From assembly GCA_037179385.1 (NCBI GenBank), contig CM074179.1, positions 32,803,903-32,867,902 on the forward strand: 64,000 bases of DNA. The letters run 5' to 3'. Each line of letters opens with the position of its first letter. Position 1 is the stretch's first letter. The position numbers and the translations under genes were made by a program. Under the pieces are notes generated by a model, which saw only the letters and a program-made list of their open reading frames with translations, ran no database searches and was not told the DNA's origin. The stretch is from Holothuria scabra. Its lineage: Eukaryota; Echinodermata; Holothuroidea; Aspidochirotida; Holothuriidae. Positions 48,834-60,844 of this stretch are shown here, one piece after another.

Positions 48834-51239
48834 TTACGGCAATGGTTGGTCTCCTTCTCCTGGGATGACCTGTCGAGGAGTAAGAGCTGTAGAACAGTTA
48901 AAACCAATCAATAATCCTACCTCACAATCCAACAACGGGGGCATTTCTGATGCTATTGCTGATAGGTGATCCCAGCTGCTTGCTGTCTCACAAGTAGGAA
49001 TGTTACTTCTGTCTAGGGGGATGAGGTCTCGGGTATATGTGACTGGTAGTTCAATAAACTGGCTTGATGAGTAACCACGAACTCTCAGGCCCTTCACTCT
49101 TTGACAAATGACTGCTGCATCTTTGCCTAGGATGGTGGTAAGCTTGAGTTTAATGACATCTGTGGGCACACACAACTCTTCACAAGTTTTCTCATCAATG
49201 AATGTACTATCACTTTGTGTGTCAAGGAGTGCATACACCAGTTTCTCTCTTTCAGGTCTGCTAACACTTGATATCCACACTGGTAAAACATTGGTGGTGC
49301 AAGAATGACCAACATTGGTTTTAAGAGACACAGCAGCTTCTTCTGTACTGGACTGTGTGGTAGAACTCTGGGGAGCTTTCTTAGCTTTGTCATTGTCATG
49401 TAGAACAGTAGGATGGCGCCCCTTACACTTTTGACAGATGTGACGAGACTTGTACTGCTTGGAGTAGTGACCAGTACGTAGACATCCAAAACATCTCCTT
49501 TGTTCCTTTATATACAGGTTCCTTTCGTCTATGGGTTTGCTTGCAAACACTGAACAGGATGACAGGTAATGGTCCCCTTTACAGAATGGGCATGACTTTG
49601 GTTTCTCAGGTTTAGCCTCACTGGAACTGGATTGCCCCTGGTTGGTCGAGTTCTGTCCACTATCTGTTCCGAAGGAGTTTTGGCCTGAAAATGTTCCTGT
49701 GCCTGTGCTTAAAGAACGTGCAGACTTCTTCCTTTCCTCTCGCTGTGGCTTTGTATCATGGGATAACTCTGTTCCTCGAACAGCAGACAAAGATGCCACT
49801 GGTTGACAAGCAATTCTCGCTTCCTTCTCTACAAATGCCACGAATTTTGCAAAGGTGGGGTATTCATATTTGTTGTCCAGCGTGTCTGTCACTATACGGC
49901 TCCAACGGTTAATTCCCCAGTCTGGAAGTTTTGCCATCATCTTCTGATTTTCCTTGCAATCATTCAAAACAGTGAGGTTCTTGATATGGGGCATGGCATC
50001 AAGGCAGCTCCTCAGGAAGTCCGAGTACGTCTGTAGAGCAGCACTATCTCTCTGACCAATTCGAGGCCACTTGTCCAACTTGTCTCTAAATGCCTCTCCG
50101 ATTTTAAACGGATGTCCATACCTTCTGTCCAAGATTTCCCATGCTCTTTGGTAGTCACTTTCACATCTTCCATAGAAACAGCCAGCTATGAACTCCTTTG
50201 CCTCTCCAGACACATACTGTTGAAGGTAATAAATTTTTTCCTCAGCGGAAATTCCCTTGTTTTCGATGAGCGTGGCAAAACTCCTTTTGAAGCTGACAAA
50301 TTCCATAGGATTTCCTGAAAAAACCTTTGGAGTGGGTACAGGTAGTCGGTTTCTATCCATAGCACTGGCCAGAGCCTTGGCTAGTGATGTTTCCCCAGCT
50401 GCGTCACGGGCATGAAAGGCAGCTGGGTGGTCACCATCTCCTTGCAAGCCAGGAAATTCACCATTTCTTAAATGATTACCACCGGGCATCTGAACGTGTT
50501 CATTCTCAGGTTGACCTTGAGGCTTGAAGGCAGGGGTTACTGGATTCAGCTTCACAGGCATGTTGGGTTCTTCATTTTCTTCTTCTACATCTGATAAAGC
50601 ATCACACTTTGCCTCAGCAATTTTCACTGCAGCGCCTGCTTGAATTGCCTCTAGTTTCATTTTCTCTTCTTCCATTTGTACCTGTATTTTAAGGATTTTT
50701 GACCTTTGAAGCTGTTCTTCCTGTAGAGCCTTTGCTGCTGCCAATTTTTCAGCCTTTTCCAACTCTGCCTTTGCCCTCAAGGAAGACACTGACGATTTCA
50801 TGCTATGACGAGATGAAATTGACAAATGGTCACTGACTGATTCACTAAAGACTGATGGATGTTTACATCTTAGGTCCTTAGTTCGACTGACATCAAATTC
50901 TTCAGACGATTCTAGTCTTTTCTGCATTAGAATGTCCAGCAGGGCTTCACTTATAGAGCAGCAGTTGTCAAGCTTACTAACAACTTCTCTATCAGGTTGG
51001 TTAGTTTCCTTGAGTTTGTCATAAGCACCTATAACTGCCTTACGGTGTTTCTCAATGGTCAGCTGAAATTCATGTAGTTGGTCAAGGCTTTGAAATACTT
51101 TAAGGTCCTTTCTGATCTTTGAGGCATGCTTTCGCCATTGTTCGTATGCGGCATTAATTCTTCTGATGTGATTTAACCTTTCTTCCTCTTGATGTTGTTG
51201 TGCCTTGTATGTCAGTTTTCTCTCTCTTTCGCTGGCCAT
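48834..51239 (-). CDS. BEL-2 Gag and protease
   Basis: The 801-codon frame starts with a charged coiled-coil-like region (residues about 1-230). A DUF1759-type capsid region follows (about 305-450: VFSGNPMEFVSFKRSFATLI, GHPFKIGEAF). Zinc knuckles are CPFCKGDHYLSSC and CFGCLRTGHYSKQ. The protease core is YALLDTQSDSTFI, the DTQSD form common in BEL/Pao. The frame ends at 48834 shortly after GFNCSTAL. One missing base before RTDLGWSVVG would explain the break from RT. Confidence 0.93.
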   Translation of the reverse strand: MASERERKLTYKAQQHQEEERLNHIRRINAAYEQWRKHASKIRKDLKVFQSLDQLHEFQLTIEKHRKAVIGAYDKLKETNQPDREVVSKLDNCCSISEALLDILMQKRLESSEEFDVSRTKDLRCKHPSVFSESVSDHLSISSRHSMKSSVSSLRAKAELEKAEKLAAAKALQEEQLQRSKILKIQVQMEEEKMKLEAIQAGAAVKIAEAKCDALSDVEEENEEPNMPVKLNPVTPAFKPQGQPENEHVQMPGGNHLRNGEFPGLQGDGDHPAAFHARDAAGETSLAKALASAMDRNRLPVPTPKVFSGNPMEFVSFKRSFATLIENKGISAEEKIYYLQQYVSGEAKEFIAGCFYGRCESDYQRAWEILDRRYGHPFKIGEAFRDKLDKWPRIGQRDSAALQTYSDFLRSCLDAMPHIKNLTVLNDCKENQKMMAKLPDWGINRWSRIVTDTLDNKYEYPTFAKFVAFVEKEARIACQPVASLSAVRGTELSHDTKPQREERKKSARSLSTGTGTFSGQNSFGTDSGQNSTNQGQSSSSEAKPEKPKSCPFCKGDHYLSSCSVFASKPIDERNLYIKEQRRCFGCLRTGHYSKQYKSRHICQKCKGRHPTVLHDNDKAKKAPQSSTTQSSTEEAAVSLKTNVGHSCTTNVLPVWISSVSRPEREKLVYALLDTQSDSTFIDEKTCEELCVPTDVIKLKLTTILGKDAAVICQRVKGLRVRGYSSSQFIELPVTYTRDLIPLDRSNIPTCETASSWDHLSAIASEMPPLLDCEVGLLIGFNCSTALTPRQVIPGEGDQPLP

Positions 51240-51438
51240 CTTCCACCCCCTCCGTGTTTGTCTGGGCAGGTGTGTCTTCTGGGATTACATGAAGGTTTGG
51301 GTCAGTACTAGGGCCTAGGTCCTGATTTGCAAATTGGGATTGACTTTCTTGGACCCCAGCCTCCCCCTCTGACTCTACTATCTTCCCAGTTGTAGACATA
51401 GTGAATACCAAACTATCCTGACTTAATAGAGCCTGCAC
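51154..51438 (-). CDS. BEL-2 possible upstream Gag start frame
   Basis: This 94-codon acidic, low-complexity frame (MSTTGKIVESEGEAG) overlaps the start of the long Gag frame in another phase. It may be the natural Gag N-terminus put out of phase by a small indel near 51230, or a chance frame. It begins inside the element, downstream of the 5' LTR. Confidence 0.4.
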   Translation of the reverse strand: MQALLSQDSLVFTMSTTGKIVESEGEAGVQESQSQFANQDLGPSTDPNLHVIPEDTPAQTNTEGVEDGQRKREKTDIQGTTTSRGRKVKSHQKN

Positions 51439-51846
51439 TGAGTCCTAAAATTAATTATTTACAGAATCAAACTAGCAACATAACATATATGTAGAAGGGC
51501 TCACTCTGGATCATTGTACCTCTGCTTACACATAATTTGATTACAACCACATTGCCAGGTTTACAATACTGTGCTAGTTTACAGAGTTCAACTTCACTTG
51601 ATTGGACATGTGACTTCAGTTTACACTGGAATAAGGTTAATCAGTAATGTCCATCAAAACTTATCAGGGCTGATATTTATGGGTTGGCTATTCATCTCTC
51701 CATCTCTCGTAAGCCTAATAAGGTTAATACATGTTGACTGCCGAAAGCCTACATCCTTCACTTCTGAGTTCTCAAGGTCCAAGTTTACACTTCTCGAAGC
51801 ATACGGGTTGACTTCTTGAACCAGAGTTTTACTCATAAGTTTTGAC

Positions 51847-52658
51847 TGTAGCGGACCCCAGTCGAAAAAACAAACAATTCCATAGTTTCAATACGGGTCA
51901 GTTTATTTCGGTCTCTCTTTGATCAGTTTCCATCAACAACAGAATAATCTTGACTTAGCTAAATCATGACTGCAGAGGATGTGATCATCTTGACCTTGAC
52001 TTGACCTCAACTCGACCGTCAAAACTGTAAATACAACATGCAACTCCATTAATAATACTCTAACCTACTGTACAACTACTAGCGTACTCCTGAAAATCAA
52101 AGGAATCATGCTTAACTTCTGCAAAATATTAACTGACATGAGTGTCTGAGATCTAAACAAATCTAAACAACAACAGGGACTTGAATTATTTGAATTAATG
52201 TCATACACATACAAACACTCAATTTCCCACATGAACCCACTGTATGCAACGCCTAAGGTCTAGACAGTGCACACACCAACTGTACAGTACTTGTTACTGG
52301 GCCTATTATGCAATAACAACAGTAACAACCAAGCATGGTAACCCCAGCGCTAAACTTACTGCACAAATCTTATGAGTGATAATCATTTGAGCACCTCATA
52401 ATTACTAAATCTGTTTAGAAACTTCCTTTTTTATAACTTTCAGTTACCTTATGGTTCCCTTCTGAGACTGGATCCACTATGATTTCTCACATTTCTTACG
52501 GCTTTACGAAAACATTTCTCTCTGCAACCCCATCTCTAAGATGGTTGAAGTTAGCTAGCTATTTAAACCCAAGTACAGCCGGGGAATCAAGACAGCATAT
52601 GCAACATACAGTAATGGATAACATTAAAAAACAACGTACGGAGCGGTGGACCATTACA
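51847..52658 (-). repeat. BEL-2 5' LTR (minus orientation)
   Basis: This is the 812-bp partner of 44349-45213. The promoter of the minus-strand transcript should lie here. Confidence 0.94.
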
Positions 52659-53520
52659 TTCTTGTCGTCATTCAGGGTTTCTAAAGACAGATCAGTGTTC
52701 TTACCTTGGATCTGGAGTTTCTCAGTTAGTTCTGTAGAACAAAAGGTTTTGTTACTACCTGGGTCTAACAATGCGAGGGTTCTCACTTCTTTGGTTTGAC
52801 CTCTTCCCCGTACATAGGCTGGTACAATTGGAAGAGCTATCTTTACCCTTTCAGGCTTTGATTGGCCGCAAGCATAACTTTGTGCTTCAACCTGCCCATA
52901 GAGACCTTCAACAGCTTGACTCTCTGTCCCTTGCGCACTTGCATTTTCAGACTGAATTTTGGCAGCAACAACAGCTTGATGCAGCAATGGCGAATGTTTT
53001 CCTTTACAGCCATTTTCATCACAAGCCCTCGCTTGTCTGCATTCCCGTGCAAAATGGTTGCTAAAATCTGAATAATTGAAGCACAATCTTTTTCCTTGAT
53101 GATCTCCAACCTTCGTTGGGGAGACATTTTCTTGAACTCATCACAAGAACTTACTCTATGATTACTACCTTCACATATTCGTCATTTATAATTGCGTTTG
53201 TTACCATTTCGGGAAAAATTAGAATCTTTGCTCTTTGCTGGTTGGCCTTGACTTTTAGTTGCCTTGTTTTGTGTGGCCTTTATTTTGAAACTTGAGGCAT
53301 GCTTGTGTGACTGGGTATTCTTAAATTTCTGTTTTGTTTCCCTTGACGTTGATCCCACATTTCCAAAAACTGGATCATTAGCCTCCCCAGCCACCTTATC
53401 AAGGAACGCAACAAACTCTTCAAAGCTGGGGTACTCAGAACTCCTTTCCCGAGTCTGGAAGGCTTCTTTTCGCCATCTAGATTGCAGATATGTTGGAAGC
53501 CTGGACAATATTTTGACCAA
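52659..53520 (-). pseudogene. BEL-3 Gag C-terminal half and protease N-terminal part
   Basis: Frame 53520-53182 has VKILSRLPTYLQSRWRKEAF and FVAFLDKVAGEANDPVFG, the distal DUF1759 region of Gag. After a break, 53086-52664 has the zinc knuckle CFNYSDFSNHFAREC and CKGKHSPLLH, then the protease core LALLDPGSNKTFC. It is interrupted by BEL-2 at TTCTT and continues at 44348. The Gag N-terminus is missing because the terminal repeat starts within it. Confidence 0.85.
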
Positions 53521-53857
53521 TCTGTTGCGTATTTACAACATTGAATGAAAGCAAAGAATGAGACAAGTTATTCTCCGGTTTATTCACTCCTTTGTAATCT
53601 CCAAATAATGTACTTGAAAAAAAGCTTAAAACTTGAGCGTTCCTTTGGATATTTTTAACTGACTATAACTGATATGACTGGCTGTTACTGGCTTTGGAGG
53701 ATTTTAACTGAATTTGACTGAATATAACTACATATGACTGAATAACTGTACAAAGAATTATGCCTCCTCAGCGGGTAAATGAAATGCAAATTCACCCCAG
53801 AACACTTTCTTACTCTTTCAAATCTTATTAGTGTCTGCCCACCCAGCATCGGAGGCC
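53521..53857 (-). repeat. BEL-3 right terminal direct repeat (probable 5' LTR)
   Basis: This is the partner of 43026-43376, with small indels (for example GTCTTTGTTAAAGTTAATTT against GTTATT). It joins Gag codons without any leader or primer-binding region. Confidence 0.82.
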
Positions 53858-55433
53858 TAGCAAAAATACTTTAATTTAAGGTACACCTACCAAAAGAATG
53901 CAAGGAATTTATCCTCCCTCAAATATCTTCTCCGTTTGGTCAAACATAACGGGGAATAAATCCCTCTTCTAAACATGTATAACGGGGGGAGGGAGAATAA
54001 ATCCTCCTTCTAAACACATATAATGGGGAAGAATAAATCCCTCCTCCAAACACAGTGAATCAACTGACAAAATAGGGGCATTCTACAGATTTCATGGACC
54101 ATGATCGTGACACCAAGGAAACGTTACTTACAGACTAAAGAATAATTAAACTCTTTGCATACATTGCACAGAATACATGTAGAGGATAGGCACATAAGTT
54201 GAAGTTACACATCAGTATCTGCACCAGTTTTGTCTCGGACCTCTCTCTTCTCTCGGATCATCACTGCTGACAAGCTCATTCGCAAAATTGTGTACCTTCA
54301 CGTGTTCTTTCTTTGTCGAGTTGTTAAACCCAGAAAATGAAAATTTCTTTCGTTTGTCTTTTTTGTACTATTTAAATTATAAGAGTAAAATCCCCAGCTT
54401 CGTAGATGCATGACCCGATTTCTCTCTCTCCATTTTGTCTATTTGTTGCGATGTTAGCTTGCTTTTCATTAGCAACTAAAAGGCTGGGACGGAGAAAGAG
54501 AGACAGAGAGAAAAGGGAGCGGTTCATCGGTAAAATGTAAGCAAGTTTACAGTATACTGTGTATACATGGGCCTGTTTATACATTCGAACTTCCATCTGC
54601 AAACCTTTACATTTCTGTAATAAATATTCTCTTCATCAAACTTTGATAATACTCACCATTTTATTTGCTTTGTCATCCGCAACCTTATTATCATGTGTGC
54701 CAGCAACATTATAACTGCCTCCTCCTGCATCATCTTCACCCTTTACATATGAATTATAACCTGTTGGCAAACATTTTTAGGTTTATCGGTTTGTATATGT
54801 GCAACAAAGAAGGGCCTTGATTCACCCCGTAGTAAAAATATTATCGGCTACCTACAACCTCTAACCGAGCTACTACGAATTTATTTCAATAGGATCGTAC
54901 TACTTAAACTACGGCTTAGCAGCTGGCTGCTTCTAATTTCCTGAAATATATTTTACGTTAGACATAGTCTATGTGCTGTCACCCTTTTACTTTATCCGTG
55001 GCTGTATTTCTATTCTCCTGATCGTGAGATCGTTTTAGCCTAGGTTTCTTGCATAGGCTACCTCTTATTTAGGCCTAACGTTAACGGCCCTGGCCAGGCC
55101 TAAACTTTGAAACCGAAAGTCCAGCCCAGCCCAGTCCGTTAGGTGGGAGGATCCACTGCCGGTGATATTCAGTGCTTTTATGAACATGTTATAATCATCA
55201 AATACAGTGACGTCACAACAGGTGGGTGTGGGGATGTAGAAGAAGTTGCCTTTGATAATTTTCGTTGTGATTTTAATTACTTATAGAGTAAACCCGGTAT
55301 ATAAATTCACATTGACCGTAAAGTCCGTTGAAGTAATTACCCACACCTTCAGAAAACTTTGGAATTCCCTAATAACTCAAAAGTATTGAAACATTTAGCA
55401 CCATTTTGCATCTTGCCCCTTTTCTCAGACACC
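53858..55433. other. No gene recognised; contains a minisatellite
   Basis: Apart from the three-unit minisatellite near 54 kb, this is non-coding sequence. CCTAACGTTA/GGCCTA words near 55060-55120 resemble host unique DNA. Confidence 0.5.
53946..54055. repeat. Minisatellite, three units of about 36-41 bp
   Basis: The units share TAACGGGG, then GAATAAATCC, then CTCCTTCTAAACA with variations. The middle unit has extra GGGAGG. Confidence 0.8.
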
Positions 55434-56140
55434 CAGTGGCGTAGCTACAGGGGACAGGCGGCTCTGAAAAATAAAGAATTCGGAAATTTGCCATTTGTGA
55501 AACCAGTCTTCTGTGTGGTTTTGACAACTCATGAAATTCCGAAATCTCTCCAATAAAAGCTTCATATTCGTAATTATTTGTTTCAAAGAGCAAAATTTCC
55601 CTCACGCATCGTGCGCCGCAAATTGTTATTCCTAAGCAGAAGTGGTTTCTCATACCTTTAGTTTGGTAAACTTTTCCGAGCTCTGAAAGTGAACAAAATT
55701 GGAAATTTGCTAAATGTGACACCAGATCATCAAGTGACACCAGTAACTTCAGTTCTATTTTCATAAATTTTCTTTTATAAAATTCCAGTTTTTCTACAAT
55801 ATAGGCTCTTGATCCATAAGTTTTCGTCAAAGAGCCTCATTTCTTTAACATTATTTAGCAACAACGATCTTTGGTCACCGTAATCTCAGATTTGCCAATA
55901 GGAAATGAAAATTCTTTAGTAATCCCCCAACTTTTCAAATTTTCTTACAGGAAACCCAAAATTCAAACTTTTCTGCATTACAAGCTCCATATTTTCAAAT
56001 ATTTGAAAAAGGACAAAAATTTCAGTGCTCTTCGCCGTAAGTAACGTTCTTAGTACAGTGGTGTTAATACTTCCAAAAATCGTAAAATTTGGATGCTTGC
56101 CCCCTCCCCCTCCCCGCAAAAATGTCTAGCTACGCCACTG
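55434..56140. mobile_element. hAT-like MITE with CAGTGGCGTAGCTA ends
   Basis: Ends CAGTGGCGTAGCTAC and its near-complement GTCTAGCTACGCCACTG bound 707 bp. The flanking octamers CAGACACC and TCAACACC agree at six of eight positions. A partial inverted copy lies at 61097-61332, but similarity there continues past the terminus, so the true unit may be larger. Confidence 0.6.
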
Positions 56141-58500
56141 TCAACACCTTACCAGGACAGGAGAAAAAATAGGCCTGATATCCGCCCCTAATTTGAAACT
56201 CAAATCCCTCCCCATCCCCGAAAGCATCTGGCATTCAAGAGCAAGTGTATCAAGAATGTTGAGGCGACTGAAGTTTATTTGGCTTCCACATTTTATCTTA
56301 AAACAAAACTGGAAATTTCCCCAAAGTATTTCGCAGTTTTTATATAAAAAAAAAATTAATCTGCAACTATTGAGCAAAATGGGACTTTATGGGAGAAACT
56401 TTGAAATACACAATCAAGAGGATCGTCTTTTTGATTTCTGACCGTAGTTGCGACTCTTATCGAACCTGTACCGGTAACTGAATAAAGGCTCCTATAGTGT
56501 TGGATTTCCTCAGGGAAGTTCGTCAGTCAGCATCCATTCGACCATGGCCATACAGGACGTGTGGGTCGGGGCTGCAGTCTTCCCAATTGGCCAAAACTTT
56601 GCTGATTCGGGCAGACCTTTGTGCATCGGTCGGGCAGAGATTATGCCCTGGGGTGAGATTTGATATCGGGCAAAAAGTCACCCTCCCCTCGAGAGAAAGA
56701 TTCCAAATAGCCATGCATTCGACAGATGCCCCTTCACCGTGTTAACTTCCATTGGCTTAACCCTGGTAGAATCTACTTATATGTGTGTGTTTGAATTTAA
56801 ATGAAAAAATGTGCAATAGTACCTTGACTGTTCTCTTTACGTATCGTCCAGGGAAATATTTTGCGGTCACATTCAACGATGGGATCACAATCACGTTTTA
56901 CGAGTATACACGATTTTTAGGCTAGCCTGCGGTAGCGCCTCTGTGGCTGCAGCCCCTTTAGGCTGCCGCCCCTCAGATATTCATTTTTTCGTAGCGATGA
57001 GCTGGACGAAAAAATTCGTCCGCCCCGCGGGCTTGTTTTAGGCAGCATAAGCAGGGCTTGTTATTTGTATTGGGCTCAGGCCCAATTTTCCGCGGCGGTC
57101 ATTGTCCTAACGGAAAGGCTGCATTGACAACTTTCCTGGAGATTTCACGGCATTTAGCAAACACTTATTGTCCAGCTCCAGATACGTGTAATTCTTTAAT
57201 AGAAAACTTGAGCTGTTATTCTTTAAAACCTTGATAACAATGGCCTAACAGCTCCCTGGTTTTTCAAAGCGTCAAATATTTTGCCATCATCATTCTGTTG
57301 TGGCAAATATCCTTCAACGTGAAAGTTACGATCGAAAAGAGAACAAGCAGCAAGCAATTGAAATCGGCAAACTTTTCCAGTCTCTTTTATTTTGTTATAT
57401 GATACATATGCACAGGCCAGGCCCCTATTACGATATCAAAGAAAAACGCATGAATTAGGCAAGGCTTAGGTCTGAAACATAATTTTACGTACTTTAGAAA
57501 GTTCAAAACCCATGATCTTGAAAAGGTTAACCAGACTTATGAGAGTTAAGACAGGAACTCTATAGGCCTAATTCTGCTAATTTCCGCATAGCTAAGCGTT
57601 TGTATCTGTTTAAATAATGTTATTTTACCGCAATATCTCAAAATTTGACCGTGAGATGACGCCTGAAACCGCGAGACTCAAGGTGAAACCGTGAGAATTG
57701 ACAGGTGTGAAATACGCAAAGGTTTTCCAAAACATGAGGTGGATAGGTGCTGTGAAGTTTACAAGCCGTTATTAGTCTATAATGGTCCCCTGTAATCCCC
57801 TGCTCAGTTTTCATCAGCCAGCAGGAAGATTGTTTGCTTTGACAAGAAGAGCCATTGATTTCCTTATCTTTGCTTATGCTCAGCACCAGGCTTTTAATTC
57901 TAGGGGGCACAACAATTTTGCAAGGGCACTGCTAGACTCCACTCATGGCGCAAGAGGCGCCACCTTCAATTGACGTAGTCGGAAGTGTGCTGAAAATTTT
58001 GAAAAAACGCAACACCTCAGACAGCCGGAGATGGCATATCCCAGCTTTTTTGAAATATTTTCATGTGGAAAACATGAAAATTTACCGCCTTTTCTTGTCA
58101 ACAGAGGAATCGAATCCTGAAAAATTCATAGTCACATTCTGACTATAGAAGACATTTTGTTTTGGAAAATCTCAAATCTCAGTTGCGGGGCACACGTTTT
58201 TTTCACCCCCCCCCCCCCCCTGGCGACGCCACTGCTTACTCTTGGGTGACTTCCTGCTGCCTTTGGTAATTGATACTAATCCAGAGTCCCTGTCCAAATG
58301 CCTGATTCGCCGGGTTTGTGGTTAATAGAGGTTTAAAGCAGCCGTCAATTTCGTAATGTTGTTAAAAATGTGGCAACTTTACCTGCTCATTTTTTGAGAA
58401 GCACCCCGTCGGATTTCAATTTAATTTTCACCGACATGCTCAGAATAAGGACCCCTCTAATAAATTAAATCTTCATGTGACCTTAAATCCTTTTTTAGAA
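56141..58500. other. No gene recognised
   Basis: This is mixed non-coding sequence. The C run at 58206-58220 followed by CTGGCGACGCCACTG resembles another hAT-like terminus. Frames here are short and without motifs. Confidence 0.5.
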
Positions 58501-58524
58501 GCCGCGGTAACACTACAACGAATT

Positions 58525-58886
58525 CGGATCCGACTGTTATCCGATTTTTGTGAGTTTCTATTATCCTTTTACTGTCGGGTCGGAAGGAACCAAAAATTTG
58601 CCAACCTGTGTTAATTATGATTTTTACAGCAGGACAAGGGAAGTGAAATTTATAATACTAATTAGGCTATTTCGTGACGTCACATCGACATACAGCTGCC
58701 GTGTCCGATACATGCTGTCTGTCTGTGTGACGTCAAGAAAAAAACAGTTTACATTTCATTTTCATAGGCCTATGATGCAAGTCATATATTTACACTATTA
58801 GCAACTTTTGCGCTCTTTCGGAAAGATGTGGATGAGATGTTCAACGAAAAGAAAAAAATCACAAAAATCGGATCGAAATCCGATCC
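58525..58886. mobile_element. Foldback MITE (about 360 bp)
   Basis: The left arm (58525-58554) and right arm (58859-58886) share ATCCGATTTTTGTGA and its complement. GGATCCGA/TCGGATC palindromes lie at both ends. Nothing is encoded. Confidence 0.6.
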
Positions 58887-59329
58887 AAAATGCATTGCAC
58901 TTTTTCACCGCTTTTTGGGCAGGAAAATGTTTTGCAGTATTATTACCAGTTAAGAAAATAAAGAACCAAGTTCAAGTCTACACCAATGATGTAAATGGTC
59001 GGAGGGCCGTGAGGTTGGTCAAGTATGAAAGAAGTCTACTCAGGGTGGGGTTCCAGAGCCTTCACTAACAGACTGAAGAGGTCGGCTCTGGTTGTGAACC
59101 ACTCTAGGGCACCTATACCGAGCCCAAAGAGTAAAGTGGTCAAGTCCCAGGAAGATACATAGAGAAGTGGGGCCTCGTGGTATAACCTTAGGGCGTGGGG
59201 TGGGATGTTTTTGATTTTATTGTCTTGGAGGTTTATGTGGGGTTGGTAGGTTGGCGGGTTGTTTGGGTGTTGGGGTGGGGTTTTGTGGGTCTTTTCCCTT
59301 TGTGACAGACGTTTTCATTTTTTGTGTGT

Positions 59330-59432
59330 GAGTGATTCTAGGTTAGCTTTTGTGTTTTTGTCCGGCCGGTTTGAGTTGTCTATTTGTTGCAACGCACCTC
59401 ATGTACGTTTAAAAAAGAACTCACAATGGAGA
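59330..59432 (+). mobile_element. LINE 3' end related to 44085-44196
   Basis: It shares GCTTTTGTGTTTTTGTCCGG and GGTTTGAGTT, then ATGTAC and an A-rich tail, with the LINE fragment inside BEL-3. The G/T-rich sequence upstream (59160-59330) may belong to the same element. No coding domain is visible. Confidence 0.55.
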
Positions 59433-60844
59433 CTAGAATGTTTGAATTTTTGATATCATGAGAGTACACTTGACATAGGTGTGCAAGCATACACCCTCAC
59501 AGTTGTCCAAGTTTTCATAATTGCAGGAGAGCCTGTTTGGGTGGATCTGTATGTTTTACAAAAATTAAGTTTTATGTCATATTTTTTTCTTCATGCCTCA
59601 AAGTATTGGGGATGGGACAATTGATATGTCTCCACCACTAAAATTATTGAGGGACAAATGTCCCTCCGTCAACATACCCAACATTATCGCCGCCCATCTC
59701 TAAACGTTATACTGGGATACTTGATTTTGAATTCTTACTGCCGTATTCTAAATTTAAACTTTTTCCTTTTCTCTTTATCATGATGAAAGTATCATTCAAA
59801 GTAAAAACACTGTACACTGTACTAGTAAATGGCCAAAATCGCTGTAAAATTGCAGAACAAATTGTACATGAGAGAAACATGATGAAGTTTACAGGAATTT
59901 TCTATAGTTTGTTAGACTAGAGTTGTTGTGTAAATCTGTCGTTATTTTTAAACGTGTAAAAATCTTAAGGCTGTCTTGAAAGCTGACTCTGTCATTGAAT
60001 GTCGTGCTCAAAGCTAGGTCAATGAAAAAGAAGGTGGGAACTCTTACAAGAAGAGAAAATTAGTTTTCCGCATGATCGAGACACGGTATCGTCCGGGTGT
60101 ACATACAGTGCAGGCTTGAGATGCAACGTAATTCTGGCACACAGTGGTTACGGTACCACATGGTGTCACTTCTGGCTACAAAAAAAAAAAAAAAACCCCG
60201 TCGCCCGTTCAACTTTCCCATGTCATGGTTCCTGGTTACTCGCGGCATGTTCGTTAACGCCCTTTTTCACGAGGGCGGGTGTGGGGTGGGGGTTCCCTCT
60301 CCACGATGTAAAGCTTTTTAGTTTTCCAATATGAAAATACGTGATTCGGTGCATAATTTATACGGTATTTTGTATGCTTAAGGAGACCGTGGCTACGCGT
60401 CTGCCTCACTGTACCCTCCAGGACATCTACGTCGTTATTTATTTTTTTTATTTTCCCTCAGTTTCCATTGAAAAAAATATTTAAAAGGTACATCCAAAGG
60501 CCAGTGCCCGGCAGGAATTTCCTTGGTGTATGCAAAGTGACGAAGTTTGGAATGATGAATACCGGAACAGGATAGTAGATTACAGCAGGCCCACTATCTA
60601 AGCGGAGCGCCACCATTTGTTGGCTCGTAGCGTACACCAAATTTTTAGTGAAGATACTTTCCAGATCGCTGGATTTAGCTGTTAAAATTGCGCTTTGCGC
60701 CTTAATTTTTAACATTTCTGGTTTAACTACATGCGCCAACGGCCTCTTTTCCAGTCGCGAGTTAGATTGCTTCCTACTCCTCTAATGCTTAATGCGGAAC
60801 ACCACCAACAGCGGCATGTAGACTCCGTTTTGAAGTCTTTGGTA
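59433..60844. other. No gene recognised
   Basis: This is non-coding sequence with an A run at 60180-60196. A segment at 60595-60640 (CTATCTAAGCGGAGCGCCAC) recurs directly at 61435-61475. Confidence 0.45.

Larger units (their letters stand above)
44349..52658 (-). mobile_element. BEL-2: young BEL/Pao retrotransposon nested in BEL-3
   Basis: LTRs at 44349-45213 and 51847-52658 begin TGTAGCGGACCCC and end CCATTACA. TTCTT flanks both outer ends (44344-44348 and 52659-52663). The LTRs differ by a 53-bp gap and about five substitutions that I could see, so insertion looks recent. Minus-strand gag-protease, RT/RNase H and integrase frames are nearly intact. I see only one nonsense codon, a 1-base frame loss and a possible frame change near the Gag start. 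Confidence 0.95.
43026..53857 (-). mobile_element. BEL-3: short BEL/Pao derivative, interrupted twice
   Basis: About 350-bp direct repeats at 43026-43376 and 53521-53857 flank a minus-strand BEL/Pao segment. The segment runs only from mid-Gag (53520) to the RT N-terminus (43377). It is interrupted by BEL-2 (44349-52658) and by a LINE fragment (43678-44196). Without these insertions the unit is about 2 kb. Gag is cut exactly where the right repeat begins and RT exactly where the left repeat begins. No 5-bp duplication was found at the outer ends, and the exact ends of the repeats are uncertain by about 10 bp. Confidence 0.75.

Noticed and set aside
43026..53857. Reading BEL-2 and BEL-3 as one large retroelement
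   Set aside because: Separate LTR pairs, a TTCTT duplication at the BEL-2 ends, and two different gag-protease sets show nesting.
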